A stretch of DNA of 64,000 bases from Desmodesmus armatus (Eukaryota > Chlorophyta > Chlorophyceae > Sphaeropleales > Scenedesmaceae), in contig VIIQ02000827.1 in assembly GCA_007449985.2 (NCBI GenBank), forward strand, positions 1-64,000, written 5' to 3'. The notes below the pieces were generated by a model that saw only the letters and a program-made list of their open reading frames with translations, did no database searches and was not told where the DNA came from. A program made the translations under genes and the position numbers. This document shows, piece by piece, positions 11,311 through 24,133 of the stretch; within the stretch, counting starts at the first letter, position 1; every line of letters starts with the position of its first letter.

Positions 11311-12305
11311 CACCAGGCCTGGGGGTGCTCAGCATTTTGGGGCCATGAATCAGCCTCGTTTGTGTGTTTGGGACGGCCTTGTGGGTGTGGTGGTGGCAAA
11401 CTGCACTCCTGTGAGTGCTGGGTGGTGGTGAAGTTCAGCATGCGGCACAACATGGAGCGGCCATAGCGAGTGTGCATGGCATAGAAACTGCGCGTCACGC
11501 GACATAGCATAGGAACTCACTAGCTGTCACAGCAGGTGACTCAGCAGCTGTACTGTTGTTGTGGCCTGGGTGTTTTGCCGTGTGCGTTTCTGAGCAACCA
11601 TAAGTGGCGCCCACCGCTTGGTGGCCTTGATATGCTGGCTTTGAAGCAAGCCTGCCCTCCCTTTGAGATAGGGACAGAACTCAGACGGCCTTGATTGTTG
11701 AGTGCAGTTGGAATCATGATCTTCCAGAATCTTGACGTCGTTACGGCACACTTGCTTGTGTGTGTGTGTGTTGCTTTGCATTGGTGCAGACCAGAATCGT
11801 TCCTTGGGTCACGCACGTTTGGGTTCTAGTAGTCATTGAAATTGGGTAGGTTTAGGTCTAGGTTAGGCGCTGAACAGTGCCCCTTGACTGCATGGCATTG
11901 GCGGCAACAGTGTGCCGATGTGAGGGCTGTCCTTCAAGCCCGGGCGATCACAGTGGATTGCAACAGTGCCAGCGGTCTGGGTTTTTGGGTGCATGTGCAC
12001 CAGTTGCAATGGACAGCTTCTGCAGAGCTTGAATGTTTTGTGCTGTTGACAGCAGTTTGAAGAAGACATGCAGTGTGGTGGTACCTCTTGTAACTGTTGT
12101 GTCTTGCTTTGGTTCTGCTCAGGTGGTGACGCGGTGCAACAGTTGCTCTCTGGTTTGCATGAGCATGTCCAGTACCACTGCAGCACAGCGTCAAACCACA
12201 GACATAGCATGAAGTTTGCATGAAGCTGTCTGTACAAGCTTGTCATGAATGCCTTGATTGACAGGTGTCCGCTCAGGTGAAATAACAAAGGCAAGTTTGC
12301 ACATG

Positions 12306-12366
12306 CATCAATGAACCACTTCTCTTCGTTGACAGACACGACAGCTTCAGCCTCTGCGATCTTACT
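12306..12366 (-). repeat. Dispersed repeat family A, copy 1
   Basis: A 60-70-bp block that on the minus strand reads as SKIAEAEAVVSVNEEKW followed by a CATGCA-rich tail. Closely similar blocks occur at 12575-12645 (-), 23455-23530 (+) and 35540-35600 (+). They share the core GCAGAGGCTGAAGCTGCCGT, with variation in the tail. Confidence 0.75.
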
Positions 12367-12574
12367 TAAACAAAGGCAAGTCAACCCTGAACCCTGGCCA
12401 CACACAGCCTCTGTGATAGTGACACGTTGAGACAACTCAAAGAGGCAGGCTGCACACGACAGCATCAGCAGGACCAACACAACAACATGCAAACGTCACT
12501 TGCTGAGCTGCTGTACACAGCCAAGAGGGAGCTCTGCAAATCAGCAGAGTCTGTCTCGCCTAGCCGCATTTGCA

Positions 12575-12645
12575 CATGCACATGCATCAATTCAACCACT
12601 TTTCGTTGACAGACACGACAGCTTCAGCCTCTGCGATCTTATTAA
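12575..12645 (-). repeat. Dispersed repeat family A, copy 2
   Basis: Second copy, same orientation as copy 1 and about 270 bp away. Both include the ATGCATCAA and AACCACTT flank in addition to the core. Confidence 0.75.
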
Positions 12646-14347
12646 AACAGAGTCTGCAATGCATGCTCTGCATTCCCCCGGTTGAGGAACCCTACAATGC
12701 CCTCAGCAGGCTTCAAGTTACACCCTCCACGTCTTGTGGCAGCAACCTGCAGTGCTGGCTGTCAAACTGCGCTTTGTTGCATCGTGCCCATTGTCCAACG
12801 CATCTGCGCCCCCAGCGCTGTCACGGCATGCCATGCAGACACACTTTTCACACTGTCAGGCACCAGGCCCCCAGCTGGCTCCTGACCAGCGCCACAGACA
12901 GCAGGACAGGCCTGCAGACACACAGCCAGGAAGGCAGGCAAGCAGCCAGGCAGATGGACAGGCAGGCAAGCAGCAGAAGAGTCAGTCTGATTGTGGCCCA
13001 CAAAGTGCGGTGTGACAATAGCCATGCCTCAACAGGTGCGCTCAATCAAGTCAAGCAAAATGAAACTACGTAAGTCAAAGCAACATGAGATCACGTAAAC
13101 ACCTGAACGCCTGCTTTGAAGATGCCAGCATAACAACTGCCATGTGTTGGTGTGCAGACCAGGTATGTGTGTGCCAAGCCCAACGCAGTTGCTGTCAAGT
13201 AGTCAGGCCCAAACAGTACACAATGATGTTGACACTGGCTTTGCACCTGCTGACTGGTGCCAGCACAATGATTGAGCGGTTGCCGGCTGCTGCTGCCGCA
13301 GTGCTGACTGGTGCTCAGCACAGCCCTGCACGCTGGGGCTGGCCTCTTCGCTGTTGACTAGCCAAATGCCGATGCATTGATGCTGTGGAAGTCAGCACCA
13401 TCTTACAGAGACACCAGCAGTCCCGTCCCCTCGTGCACCTGTCTGCTGTCCTGCCCCCCTCCACCACCACCTCACCTGTGCACCACCATGTACATTAACA
13501 ACCCGGCAGCCAGCCAGGCAACATGGCTTGATGTAAGTGTCCTGCAAAGATGCAAACTCAAGACACATCAGCTGCAGGACCCTCCAAACTGACATAGGAT
13601 GCTGCCCTGCTGCTCCTGCACTGCCGTAGCAGCACTGCCAGCACAGCTCGTGCTTTGCTGCAGGTGTGCTATGCTGTCCTGAGTCCTGCTGTCAGCCCAG
13701 CGGACTGGCCCCAGCCATGCTGCATGACAAGTTGCGCGCTGTGGGGAGATGCTCGGCCAACATGCCCCACATGCCGGCCCTATCCTGCGGGTAAGGGCAA
13801 CAAGAAGCAGCAGTCTGTGACCCCTGCTGCCGAAGGTGTCGCTGTTTTCTGGACCGAATCTGACAACCATCAGCCAATCGGCTGCCACAAGCAGCAAACC
13901 CTCAAAGCTAAGATAAGCTGCCGGGCTGTAGTGGACTCAAACAGCAGTGGACTCAAACAGCAATGGCAGGCCCAAACGAACACAGCCTGTATCCAGCTGT
14001 GAGCACACCCATGCTGCCCGCCCTCCCCGGCTGCCAATATGCGCAGCTTCAGACGCCTAACCCAACTAGGGGACTCACAACCAATAGTGGGGTGACGGCA
14101 CGCCCTCAGCACTTGCTGCAGCACCACAACTACCTCAACTCACCTCACTGCTTCACCAGGAAGCTAGCTCCAGAATGGCCCACAGGGCAAACCAGACCGC
14201 CTGGAAGACCTCCGCACACCCCACACCTCACGCACATCCTGGGCGGCAGCAGCAGCCCAGTGCGCTGAAGCGCCTCTTCCTAACAGCCCTGCAAAGGAGT
14301 CTGACAGCTGCAGGTGCTGGTGCGGCTGCTGCTGCACCCCCTGTGGT

Positions 14348-16052
14348 CTACTGCTGCTGCTTCTGGGGCTGCTTGCCAGGCACAGGTTGCAGTGCGGCCT
14401 GTAGCTTGTCCAGCAGGTACTGCTGCTTCTCCCCTGCACCCCGCAGTGCCCGCCACTCCCAGTGGGGTATGCTGACCACCACATAGCCACGCGCTTCCAG
14501 CGCCCTGTTCCTGAACTGCGTGGCACCCTCTAGTGTGTTGCCCGGCTGGACGAAGTGTGAGGGCCCGTCCACCTCTATGGCCAGCTGCACCCCTGCAGCT
14601 GTAGTGGCTGTGATGTCGATGCTGAATGCACCATCTGCAGTGCGCTGCTCTAGCTGCGGCTGCTGCTGCCACGTCCCCGCAGGCAGCTGCTGCACAGCAG
14701 CAAACACAGACCGCTGCAGGTCTGTCACTCGCTGCTGCGCTCCAAGGGCACATTGCTGCTCCCACACGTCCTTACACTGTTGCAGCTGCTGCTGTGACAG
14801 CACACCTGACAGCCCCTGACCAGGTGTAGGCAGCTGGCTGTCTAGCAGCCACAGGTGCACCTGATACAGCTGGCAGAAGTCGTCAGCTGCCATGCTCTCC
14901 CACAAGCAGCTAGTGGCAGCTGCCAGCTGCAGCACCTGTGGCACACACTGCTGCAGGTCCAGCACTGAGATGGCCCAGCACAGATTGCAGACTTCCTGTG
15001 CCTTGGCCTGTGGTAGTACCTTCAGGAAATGCTGCAGCATCTGCTGCAGCTGCCCTGAAGGGACCTGCTGCTGCATGCTGGCCACAGCCCACAGGGTGTT
15101 GGACACAGCCTGTGGTTTGGCTTCTGGCAGTGCCTGCAGTGCCTGCACAAACTACTGCAGCAGCAGCCGCAGCTGCTTAGCTGTTGGCGGCACCTGTAGT
15201 GCTTCAGCAGCCAACAGCACGTTGGACACATTCTGTGTGTCAGCATGCTGCAGCTTGCTGGGCTGTAGGAACACTGGCAGCAACACTGTGTATGCATCAA
15301 CATCATGGAGGCGCCCACACGACCACGTGATGTTGGCCAGCTCACGTGCCCCGCACTGCTGCAGCAGCAGTGTCGCATGCTGGCGCAGCTGTGACAGCAG
15401 CTGTTGGTTGCCGGTTCAGCTGCGCCCCGTTGCGGCACAGCTTGACAGCCGTGGTGTAGGCTGCGCTGACGTGAATGTGGTCGAAACCGGCGGCATGGCG
15501 CTGCACCAGCTGCAGCAGCTGCTCAGGGCTGTCAGCGTCCTGCAGGCGCTTTGTCAACAACTGAGGTGACAGCCCTGATCTGCCCTTGCCTGCTGATGCA
15601 CTGCCTTTCTGATGCTGTGTTGGCTGTGTGAGGCCAGTAGCATTGGCTGCTGGGGAGCGATCTGCACTTTGTGGCACACCCTGCTTGCTGGTGCTGGTGT
15701 TGGTACTGCTGCTGTTGTTGCGAGGCAGCTTGCGTTCCCTGCTGCCTGGTAAAGGGCGCTGAGGGCTTCCATCAGACGTCCTGAGGTGGGCTGGATCACC
15801 GAACTGGCGCCTGCGGGCCTTGTTGGGCTGATCTGTGCTGCCACCTGCTGCCGCGCTGCTGCACACTACTGCTGACCCAGGTCTGCAGCAGATACACGTA
15901 CGTCTGTTGTTGGTGCAGGTGGGGAGAAGACAACATGTGGGACTTGATAAGCACTTCGACGCCGCATGGTTGCGCTGCAGACAGGTGTTCGAGAGACGGG
16001 ACGAGAACATGGTGTTGGTTGTGTCACCGATGAACGATGCACCTGCTGTCAC
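14348..16052 (-). pseudogene. RAP-domain, octotricopeptide (OPR/FAST-kinase-like) organelle RNA-binding protein; frame interrupted
   Basis: Proteins of this kind bind organelle RNA and act in chloroplast or mitochondrial gene expression. The N-terminus (ATG at 16052 or at 16010, MFSSRLSNTCLQRN) looks like an organelle transit peptide and is followed by a Ser/Thr-rich linker. Next is LLTKRLQDADSPEQLLQLV, the usual opening of this family, then helical repeats (NVSNVLLAAEAL; PQAVSNTLWAVASM; QEVCNLCWAISVLDL). The C-terminus is a RAP domain: AIEVDGPSHFV, RNRALEARGYVVVSIPHWEW, then YLLDKLQAAL. Two lesions interrupt the frame: one extra base near 15407 (GGCAACCAACAG, where dropping one C restores QQLLSQLRQHA), and an in-frame TAG at 15154-15152 inside the repeats. 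With both ignored the protein is continuous over about 565 residues without introns. It is either a recent pseudogene or a real gene with sequence errors. Confidence 0.72.
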
Positions 16053-17923
16053 AGGTGTTAACAGTAGCCCAGGCTACCAGCAGCTAGTCTCTTAGAGTCC
16101 ACCCGCAAACTCTCAATGGTTCTTGCTCATGGGCATCTCCATTTCCATGCCCATGAAAAAGTCACATGTGACTTGTGCATTGACTGCAGGTACAATCGGC
16201 CACACTGCTTGACGTTTGCCTGCGTGCCAACGAGAACTATCTCCTGAACACTCTTTGTTGACAGTATCACCCCATCGTATGCGCAAGCAGAGTGACAATG
16301 ACAAAACAGCATGGCCAGCCTGTCACACTGGTTTGCAGCATGGATAACAGGTGACTGCATCCTACCAGCAACAGGATGCAGACAGTATTGAGACAAGCTG
16401 TTTGGTACCATTGGTTGCTGAAAGGGGATCGCAGAGCTCCTGCGTCAGCTTGAAGCCCCACAGTGCATCGTCAAGAATGCCAGCACGACTCAAGCAGTGC
16501 CATACGGCACTCACACATGTCAGATGGTGCAACTTGAACAGAAACGCGCAAGCAGTGCACACAACTGTGGCAGTGCTTCCCGGAAGCGAGTGCACTTGGT
16601 GACCAAGTGCACTCGCCAGTGCACATCGGCATTCAGAACATTGACGCATGATGCCAAGTGCCTTGGGCCCAAGGGGTCGCTGGCCACCTCCCTGTCAAGG
16701 CTACCAAGGCAGGGTGATGCGGCAGGGCATGGTGCTGGCACGCCGACTGTCACATGTGACATGCATGTATGATGCTGCAGGCCGGGCCTGAATGAGGTGC
16801 AGGCCTAAATATCTTGCTGTACCTCATGTAAATCTTGACGACATTGCCTTCAGGTACATTGGGGAGCACACAAAAAGTGAATCACGTATGCACAGGCAGC
16901 TATGGTGTGGCGGGACAAGTCCAGGACAGCGATCGCTGCACTACAGCTGAGTTGTAGTGCCAGCGATACGTTGGTCATCGATGACTGAAGAGACAGCGAT
17001 GACTTCAGCTGTGTGTTGGCATGTGCTGCATCACTCTCACGACAGCAACGATAATGCTGACACCCCCTAGCAGCAGCAGAGTATGCATTTCCCATCAGTG
17101 CTGGGACAGTGGAGCCTCATCAGCTGCCTGGCTGCTCACACCGTTTGACGTTGCCAACCAAATACCTCCGCTGCTTTCAGCTTAGGTAGCAGCTATGTTA
17201 TCAGTAAAAGAGTTTGTTAGGTTGCTTGGTTGCGTGGTTTGCTGGGCCTTGCTTTCGGCGGGAGTCCATGACAAGGCGCACCAGACGCGCAGTGGTGCAT
17301 TCGGGTCATCTATTACTACACTTTATCTACTAGTAAAGCATGTGTTGTGGCTTGTGAGCGTTCGAGGTCACCTGCTGAGAACACAACAAAGGTGGGTGTG
17401 CTGTACGTATGCAATACAAAGCCAGTTCATGCAGGATGTTTTGACTTTTGATACATATTTGTGGTTTGTCTACCCTGGGCGACGTTGGTGTCTGTAGTAA
17501 GAACGTAATGTACATCTCGCGGGCAGCTCCTCCAATTGCTTGCTAACCCGTCCGTTGGTAGTTTTCCTGAAAGCCATACGTATATCTCTTTCATTGGTTT
17601 AGTACTGCAGCTCCAGGTGTTGGACGGGAGTGGGCGCCACAACAAGGTCACCGACAGTACATGGTATGTGCACAAACAACCCCCAGCCATATGACACACA
17701 CTGGTGAGGCTCAACGTTGCCAATTGTGATGTGCAGGCAACTGAAATAACCTCAGAGCAGTGAGCCTGTGAGCAGCAGCAAATCAGGCTGCATCAGGAGC
17801 AGCACCAGCACTCCCACCAGTGGTGGGCCACCACAGCAGCAGGGCAGCAGGGACAGAAAGCAGCACACTAGCAGCAACAGCAGAAGCAGAAGCAGAAGCA
17901 GAAGCAGAAGCAGCAGCAGCAAC
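16053..17923. other. Intergenic stretch with a palindrome, no supported gene
   Basis: Between the divergently placed RAP gene and the secreted Cys-containing gene. It contains the perfect palindrome at 16586-16616. A 100-codon frame at 17195-17497 (+) starts with a hydrophobic, signal-like stretch, but I could not connect it to further exons. Confidence 0.4.
16586..16616. repeat. Perfect 15+1+15 palindrome
   Basis: GCGAGTGCACTTGGT, one G, then its exact reverse complement. Could be a binding site for a dimeric factor or a small hairpin; no coding context. Confidence 0.85.
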
Positions 17924-20900
17924 ATGAGGCTGATGGGCCTCACACTGCTGCTGTTTGCAGCGTGTTTGGTCCTCTGCCATGCAGCACAACAGACGTACCC
18001 CAAAGGCCCAGAGCAGATGCTGCCAGGTGGGCCAGGGTGGGTTGTGTATGATAGGGCGGTCAGGCGTGGCCCTGACCCAGTTTAGTAGTAGTAATATGTG
18101 CTTACAAGTTGTCTTTTTTGCATGAAACTAGTCAGCTTGCTTGGTAATGTGGCATAAAAAAACAGCACTTGGTGTGGGGGTAATCATAAGTGCATGCGCA
18201 GGTCAATGCTTGCTTGCATGGGCCTCATGCGCAGGGGCCTTTGCCAGTGAAGTGATTGTCGAAAAAACAAAGAACGGCACCCACACACAGCACGCCCCCT
18301 AGCAGCTTGGTGCATGTTTATGGGTGAATGACTTGTGGAAGCAGTGATTAGGGCGGGCCCGGCAGCGGTAACCTGGTGTGCTGACAAAGCAGCAGCACTT
18401 CAAAGCTGAGACATACATCTCAGGGTGGTGTAATCATCATGCATTTGTCCCACCACGGCCTCAGCTGCTGCTGCAGCTGAAAACACACAGGGACACCCTG
18501 CTGCTGTGACAACACACCATCGAAAGCAGCAGATACTTTTGTAGTTACATGAGGGTCTTCAATATCGTTGTTAGGTGTGTGCTTTCCACTGGAATGGCAT
18601 GGCATGCCAACTTTCCTCCCTGGGCCGAGCTTGCCAAGCCAGCGGCTGTGGCGCCACCCACGTTGGTGTGACCAATAGATGTCCCTGCCAGCAGTGCACC
18701 TTTCCTATAACTACCCGCATGGTTTGGGTTGTATAAGCTTCCTATATCGGCTTCCTATGTCAACGCACCGACCTGCCCCCCTGTTTGCCGTCCTGCTTCC
18801 AGGTTGGTGTGACCAGCACGTTCCAGGCTGCCGGCAGTGCACCCGACAGGCACTGCCAGTGAACCAAGGGTCAGGCAGCCATGCCCTGCCCCCTGTGTTG
18901 ATTGTGAGGTGCACCGCATGCCAGGAGAAGTACTATGTGTACAATGAAGCAAATGAGAACTGCGGTGGGTGGTGCCACAGACACACAGGGTGCCAACATT
19001 GCCTGCACATGACAATGACATGACAATCAAATGCCCTGACTGTTAGGCTCACCTAGAACTGGCATCATGTGATGACTGGATCTCAAAGCAATAGCTCACT
19101 CTGGCATGAACATTCGCGATGCATGCATCTCAACACATGCACGGACAAGTGCATCTGCGTGCATTGCCTGGCCGCAACTCAGTGCCCTGAAATCACCACT
19201 CTGCTGTCATGTGCAGATTGCGCCTCAGGCGCCGCTACAGCGTACCGCAACGGTACCTTGGTGGATGGCGAAGATACAGCAGCTGGTGGATACAGCGGTG
19301 ATGATAATTCTGACCCTTACAGCGACACATTTGAGCCTGGACACTTCAAGCCTATTGGCCCGGGTACTTTCCATGGGTACCCCCCAGCAATAGGCCTGGA
19401 GGCAATGTCAGCAGCAGCAGCACCGGCAGCAGCAGCGCCAGCAGCAGCAGCAGCAGGCGCAGTAGCAGCAGCACCAGCGGGAGCAGCAGCCGCAGCAGGG
19501 AGGGCTGACATCCTTAAGCCCCAGCTGTCACGGCTAGATGCGCCAGATGCCACGGCCATCGTGGCTGCAATGCTTCTGCAGCAGCAAAAGCAGCAACAAC
19601 AGCAACAGCAACAACAACAGCAGCAGCAGTACCATCCCCACCGAGGACCAATGCACCCCCGGCACTCTTCAAAGCCAGCCACTGCTGGCTTGGGTGGCCC
19701 CAAAGGTAGCCGGGGGTACAGTCTGCCTGACGACTACATGCAGGTCATTGCTGCTGCTCTAGCTGACAGTGATGCCAGCAAATCAGGGCCACGCCGCTCA
19801 GTCCTGGAGCGCGGGGATCACTCCACGCCGCTGACAAGGCGCTCCTCCCGTGCTGGGAAGCTGTCGCCCATGCATGTCATGGCAGCGCAGAGCAGCACCA
19901 ACTATGTTGCAGGAAGCAGCGCTGGTGCTGTGGGGATAGCCAGTGTCGACAGTCAGCACAGCAGCAGCAGTAGCAGCAGTAGCAGCAACCATGCTGGCAA
20001 GGGGCCGAAGTTCTACATCATGACGAAGAAAGGCATAAAGCTGGTCAAGTCAACACCTGGCAAAGACACGGAAGGCAAGGTGCACGACAAGCACGAAGTC
20101 CAGAAGGACGAATCGGAGCACAAGGGCAAACATGGCGACGGCAAAGACGCATCGGAGCACATCGGCAAGCATATTGGCGGCTGGAGGTACACCCACGACC
20201 ACGCAAAACCCAAGCACACTCCCATTCGCAAGCATCCTGCGTTGCACGGCCCACGGAAGCACCCGGTCCGCAGCAGGCGCCACAAGAGTAAACAAGGCCC
20301 CAGCAATGACGGGGAGCAGCCGGACTACAGCAGCAAAGACGACCGCGACGATAGCAGCGGCGAATTTGAGACGGTCGAGCCGGAGCAGCTCGTGTGCCGT
20401 CCATGTCCGCAAGGCAGTGTGTCGAAGGGCGGCGTGATAGGAGCAGCGTCCTGCAAGGTTTGCCCGCCTGGCCACCTTCCCGACTACAAGACGCAAACCT
20501 GCAGTGAGTGCTGTTGATGCTGCTGCTGATTGCGCATCTACTAATCACTGTACACTGGCGATCCTGTGAATGCGCACGACCCAACATAGCGCTGCTAGAT
20601 GCCCACTTCACTATAGCACAAGGAAGATACAGCCGGGGATGACAGTCGTGGCCGCCACGGCTCTGTGCAATTATCAAATTACGATACACTGTGCACCCCA
20701 ACTTTCACTGATGCACCCCAAGGCTGCCTTCAATGCAGTTCGCTCTGCCTGTCTGCCTGTCTTGGTGCCTGTGTGCATTCTTGCCACACCGCAGTGCGCG
20801 CGACTCCTGCTCAGCCCCCCGCTAGGGATGACTCCCCGGATCCTCACCCCACCCGGGCCCTGACTCCCACAGCCCCTATGGTGACCTCCACCAACCTGAA

Positions 20901-22604
20901 AGCCACCACCTTCAACCTGACAGCCACCACCACCAAGCCCCCAAGCACATCCCTGTTCCAGACAAAAGCGAGCACAAGCATGACATGAGCCATGACAAGG
21001 AGCAGCATACCAAGAGGACCACTGCGCCCATTGTTCGGCCCCCATCCAAGAGGAACAGTGGCAGCGAGCAGCAGCAGCAGCAAAAGCAGCCCCCCAGCAC
21101 AGGCAGCAAGGGGCAGCAACAGCAGCCCGGCGCCAGCAGCAAGGCGCAAGCCCCTTCAGCCGCGCCTGGACCTATCACCCTCTCACACCCAGCCAACAAC
21201 ACCAGCAGTACGAACAAGGTTGAGGTGCTCAAACCTCAAGAAGGCGCAGCTGACAGCACCACCCCCACCCCTGCCCCAATCCCCACCCCCACAGCCACAC
21301 CCAAAATCAACAGCCCACAGCAGCCTCAGCCGTCTCCTCCAGGTGCTGCCAAGGATGTTGCAGCAGCCCCCAAGCTGGGCACCACCAAGAGGAAGAAGGA
21401 GCAGCCATCTCAGGGTCAGGCACCCCAGGCGCTACAAGAGCAACCAACCACCAAGGCAAAGCAGGAGCTGCCATCCCAGAAGCAGACACCCCAGCAGCTT
21501 TCCAAGCAGCAGCCACATTCCATTGAGAATTCTGGAGAAAAGAAGGAGCAGACACCCCAGGAGCAGACGCCCAAGCAGCTCGAGCAGCAGCCAGCCCCCG
21601 ACAAAAATATTATCGTGACAGAGGAGCCAGCGCATCAAGAGCAGACGCCCAAGCAGCTGCCTGAGCAGCCCCAACAGACGAAGCAGGAGCAGCCACCCAA
21701 ACCGGTCACTGAGCAGCCGAACACCACATCAAAGCACGAGACACAGCAAGACCAGGAGCAGCCTAGCACCCAGAATCCTTCAAGCAAACAAGAGCACGAG
21801 CAGATGCCCCAGCAGGAGCAGCAGCCCGCCAAGATTGTGCGGATCAAGCAGGATTCTGACACAGAGGACAAGCCGACGAAGCAGATAATCAGGGAGCAGC
21901 AGCCTCTGAAACAGGGCCTACCTGCCAAGCTTCAAACAGACATAAGCCGCAGCCAAGACAGCGGCGATGACATGGGCTCAAAAGACGTGCAAGAGGCCGA
22001 ATTACTGGGGGACGACGAGGAATGGGAGTATATCGAGGAGGAGGTGGAGATCGAGGTGATGGCCGACGCAGGGGAATTTGCCGACGGCGACGACGATGCT
22101 GCGGATGTCGAAATCATGAGCGGCAATGATGAGGTCGAAGTCGGCAACGCCGGTGACGACGACGACGACGAATATGATGATGGTGATGATGGTGAACCGC
22201 AAACGGTTGAACAGGAGTATGCCGCCAACGTCGCAGCAGCAGTGCAGTCTTATGCAGCCTCTCGGCAGCGGCAGGGCGACAGTACAACGAGCAACGGCCA
22301 GGCAAGCAGAGCGGAGGCGCCCAGCCTGACAACGGACAGCAGTAGTGCACCTGCAGCAAAGAGTGAGAATACGACCGCAGCTGCTTCAGCAAAGAGTGAG
22401 AAGCAGGCGCAGGCGGACAAAATGGACGAGGAGGAAGGAGAGGATGATGATGGTGATGATGAAGAGGAATTGGAGGGAGAGGAATATGACGAAGAGGAAG
22501 AAGAGGAGCAGGCGGACGCAACGGATGTCCTGAACAAGATCGCCACTGTGATGGTGGAAGGACACACCCGTGACTCACTGGTGATCAGCAGCAAGGCGGC
22601 TTGA
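17924..22604 (+). CDS. Large secreted, cysteine-containing, low-complexity protein (tentative exon structure)
   Basis: Exon 1 (17924-18026) gives a signal peptide, MRLMGLTLLLFAACLVLCHA. Exon 2 (18803-18964) has paired cysteines (CDQHVPGCRQC and CTACQEKYYVYNEANENC). Exon 3 (19217-20503) continues with DCASGAATAYRN, then an Ala-rich block, a poly-Gln block (about 15 Gln), a Lys/His-rich basic block and a Cys cluster (VCRPCPQGS then CKVCPPGHLPDYKTQTC) resembling extracellular GCC2/GCC3-type modules. The last exon (about 20795-22604) is Pro/Gln-rich with repeated QEQTPKQL-like units and a very acidic C-terminus. Exons 1-3 join in compatible phase. Joining exon 4 needs one extra base between about 20800 and 20870, in C-rich sequence; otherwise 20985-22604 is a separate 539-residue gene. 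A wall or extracellular-matrix role is an inference from composition. An upstream in-frame ATG at 17768 would bury the signal peptide behind an Arg/Ser run and is less likely. Confidence 0.6.
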
Positions 22605-23454
22605 CTCATGATGATCCTGCCGCGCGATCATAAAGGGACGACGTTGATGTTGCTGTTGTCCAACTATAAGTAGTCGCCAACTTGTCCGGGACAGGGGGAA
22701 GCTGTGAGCTGCCTTAGGCTTGAAACGGGGGTGGGCAGGACATGTGATGAGTGTAGACGTGTTCACCAACAGCTTGTCATCCGTGGCTGCACAGCTAGCA
22801 GGACAGCTGTCTGAGCTGTCTGTGGGTTTCAAGTGCAATGTAGGGTAGGCTTGCACTTCATTGGGATGACTGGCACTGTTTACATGCCATGTATACATCA
22901 TTTGGTATCACTTGGTCCCTGACATAGCAGCCCTGCGATGTAGAGGTGATTGCTGGCAGCCCGACGCCAAAAGTGTGGTGTAGCTATCTGGGGTTGTGTA
23001 ACTGGGGTTCTGAGATAGGCAGAGTGTGTGTGCCGGTACGCAGACTTAATGTAGTGCGGCGATGGTGTGAAGAACTGTATGAGTGATGCTTTGGTTTTGT
23101 GAAACACAGGGTTCCAAGCCTGTAAAAATGCCTCCCAGACATTTACTATATGAAGTGGCACTTTTTTTACGCACACATATGCATGATTTTGGGTAACCCG
23201 CCATTTGAAGTGTGATTCCGCCACTGCATGGCACCCGGTGCTGCGGCACCTGCAGAGGATTGCATGGCATGTGTGTCATGCAGCATGATAGCCTGTGAGT
23301 AGGGCTGTGCAGCGCAACGCTGCCGGCACAGCACGGCTTGCACACAATGGGTGGGTTGTGAACGGATGACTTGTTCTGTTAGTGAGGCTTGTTCTGAACC
23401 GGGAGGGTAGTGCTCCGTCAGCGACTGGCACGACAAGTCACTTGTTACTTTGTT

Positions 23455-23530
23455 GTAGTAAAATCGCAGAGGCTGAAGCTGCCGTGTTTGTCAACGGAAA
23501 CAAGTGGATAGTGTTGCATATGCATGTGCA
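23455..23530 (+). repeat. Dispersed repeat family A, copy 3
   Basis: Reads KIAEAEAAVFVNGNKW on the plus strand, followed by the CATATGCATGTG-like tail that copies 1 and 2 carry in reverse complement. Confidence 0.75.
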
Positions 23531-24108
23531 GCTGAAGCTAGACGAGCTTCGGTGCCCCCCAACCCTTGGCTCACTGTGACATGAAGGTGACTGGCTAGTT
23601 GCTGCCCTTCTGCTGGGCTTGTCACTTTGCGCCACCACAGTCACACAGGTTGCAATGCGGTAGATGCCATCATGCCGGTGGCAGGCGGTGTCACTATTGC
23701 TGTCTGCAATTGGTGACATGTTTTTTTTGGCTCCAAACTACCGACGTGCGTGGTTGTACATGTTCGAGCTGTCTGCATCTGTCTTGTAACTGACAATGAA
23801 GCCTTCATTCAACGCGGCGTTCCTGGATGTAAGCTCGGCTGAAGAACACCCCAATGGGCAATCAGATCCACTTTGTTCCTGTACATGCACCTTGTAGGTG
23901 GTTTTCACCTTGCCGCCAATGTATGCAGAAGCACCATGTATGCTTCCATCAAAGTGGTCCATGTGCACATGCCCACCTGATGTTAAAGCAGCAGGATGTT
24001 ACAACACAGCTCGCAAGCAGCCCACCTAATTGCTACACAGTCCACCACCTAATCCTCAACAGAGACACAACACACAAGTGTTTCTGACTGTCATGATGAT
24101 TGTATCGT

Positions 24109-24133
24109 CTGTCATCAAGCTTAGTGTCTAACA
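24109..24133 (+). repeat. Short dispersed repeat family B, copy 2 (copy 1 at 4655-4690)
   Basis: The 20-mer TGTCATCAAGCTTAGTGTCT followed by (T/A)ACACA is shared with 4655-4690, where it lies in an ABCC intron. Only two copies are seen in the window. Confidence 0.6.

Larger units (their letters stand above)
11039..14340. other. Gene-poor stretch with dispersed repeats
   Basis: 3.3 kb without a gene I can support. It holds a hairpin just after the upstream gene (about 11089-11115, GGATGCAGCACG pairing with its complement), a short telomere-like patch at 11287-11310, and two inverted copies of a dispersed repeat at about 12306-12366 and 12575-12645. The 209-codon minus-strand frame at 12492-11863 runs through one of those repeat copies and is not convincing as a gene. 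Confidence 0.45.

Noticed and set aside
11863..12492. 209-codon minus-strand open frame with a hydrophobic start
   Set aside because: It overlaps a dispersed repeat copy, has no family resemblance, and has the random composition expected of a chance frame.
17195..17497. Possible first exon with signal-like start (MLSVKEFVRLLGCVVCWALL)
   Set aside because: No downstream exon in phase could be joined, and the rest of the frame has no recognisable feature.
20045..20701. Long minus-strand frames opposite the Lys/His-rich exon
   Set aside because: These are antisense shadows of a repetitive coding exon. The plus-strand frame has the signal peptide, phases and Cys modules.
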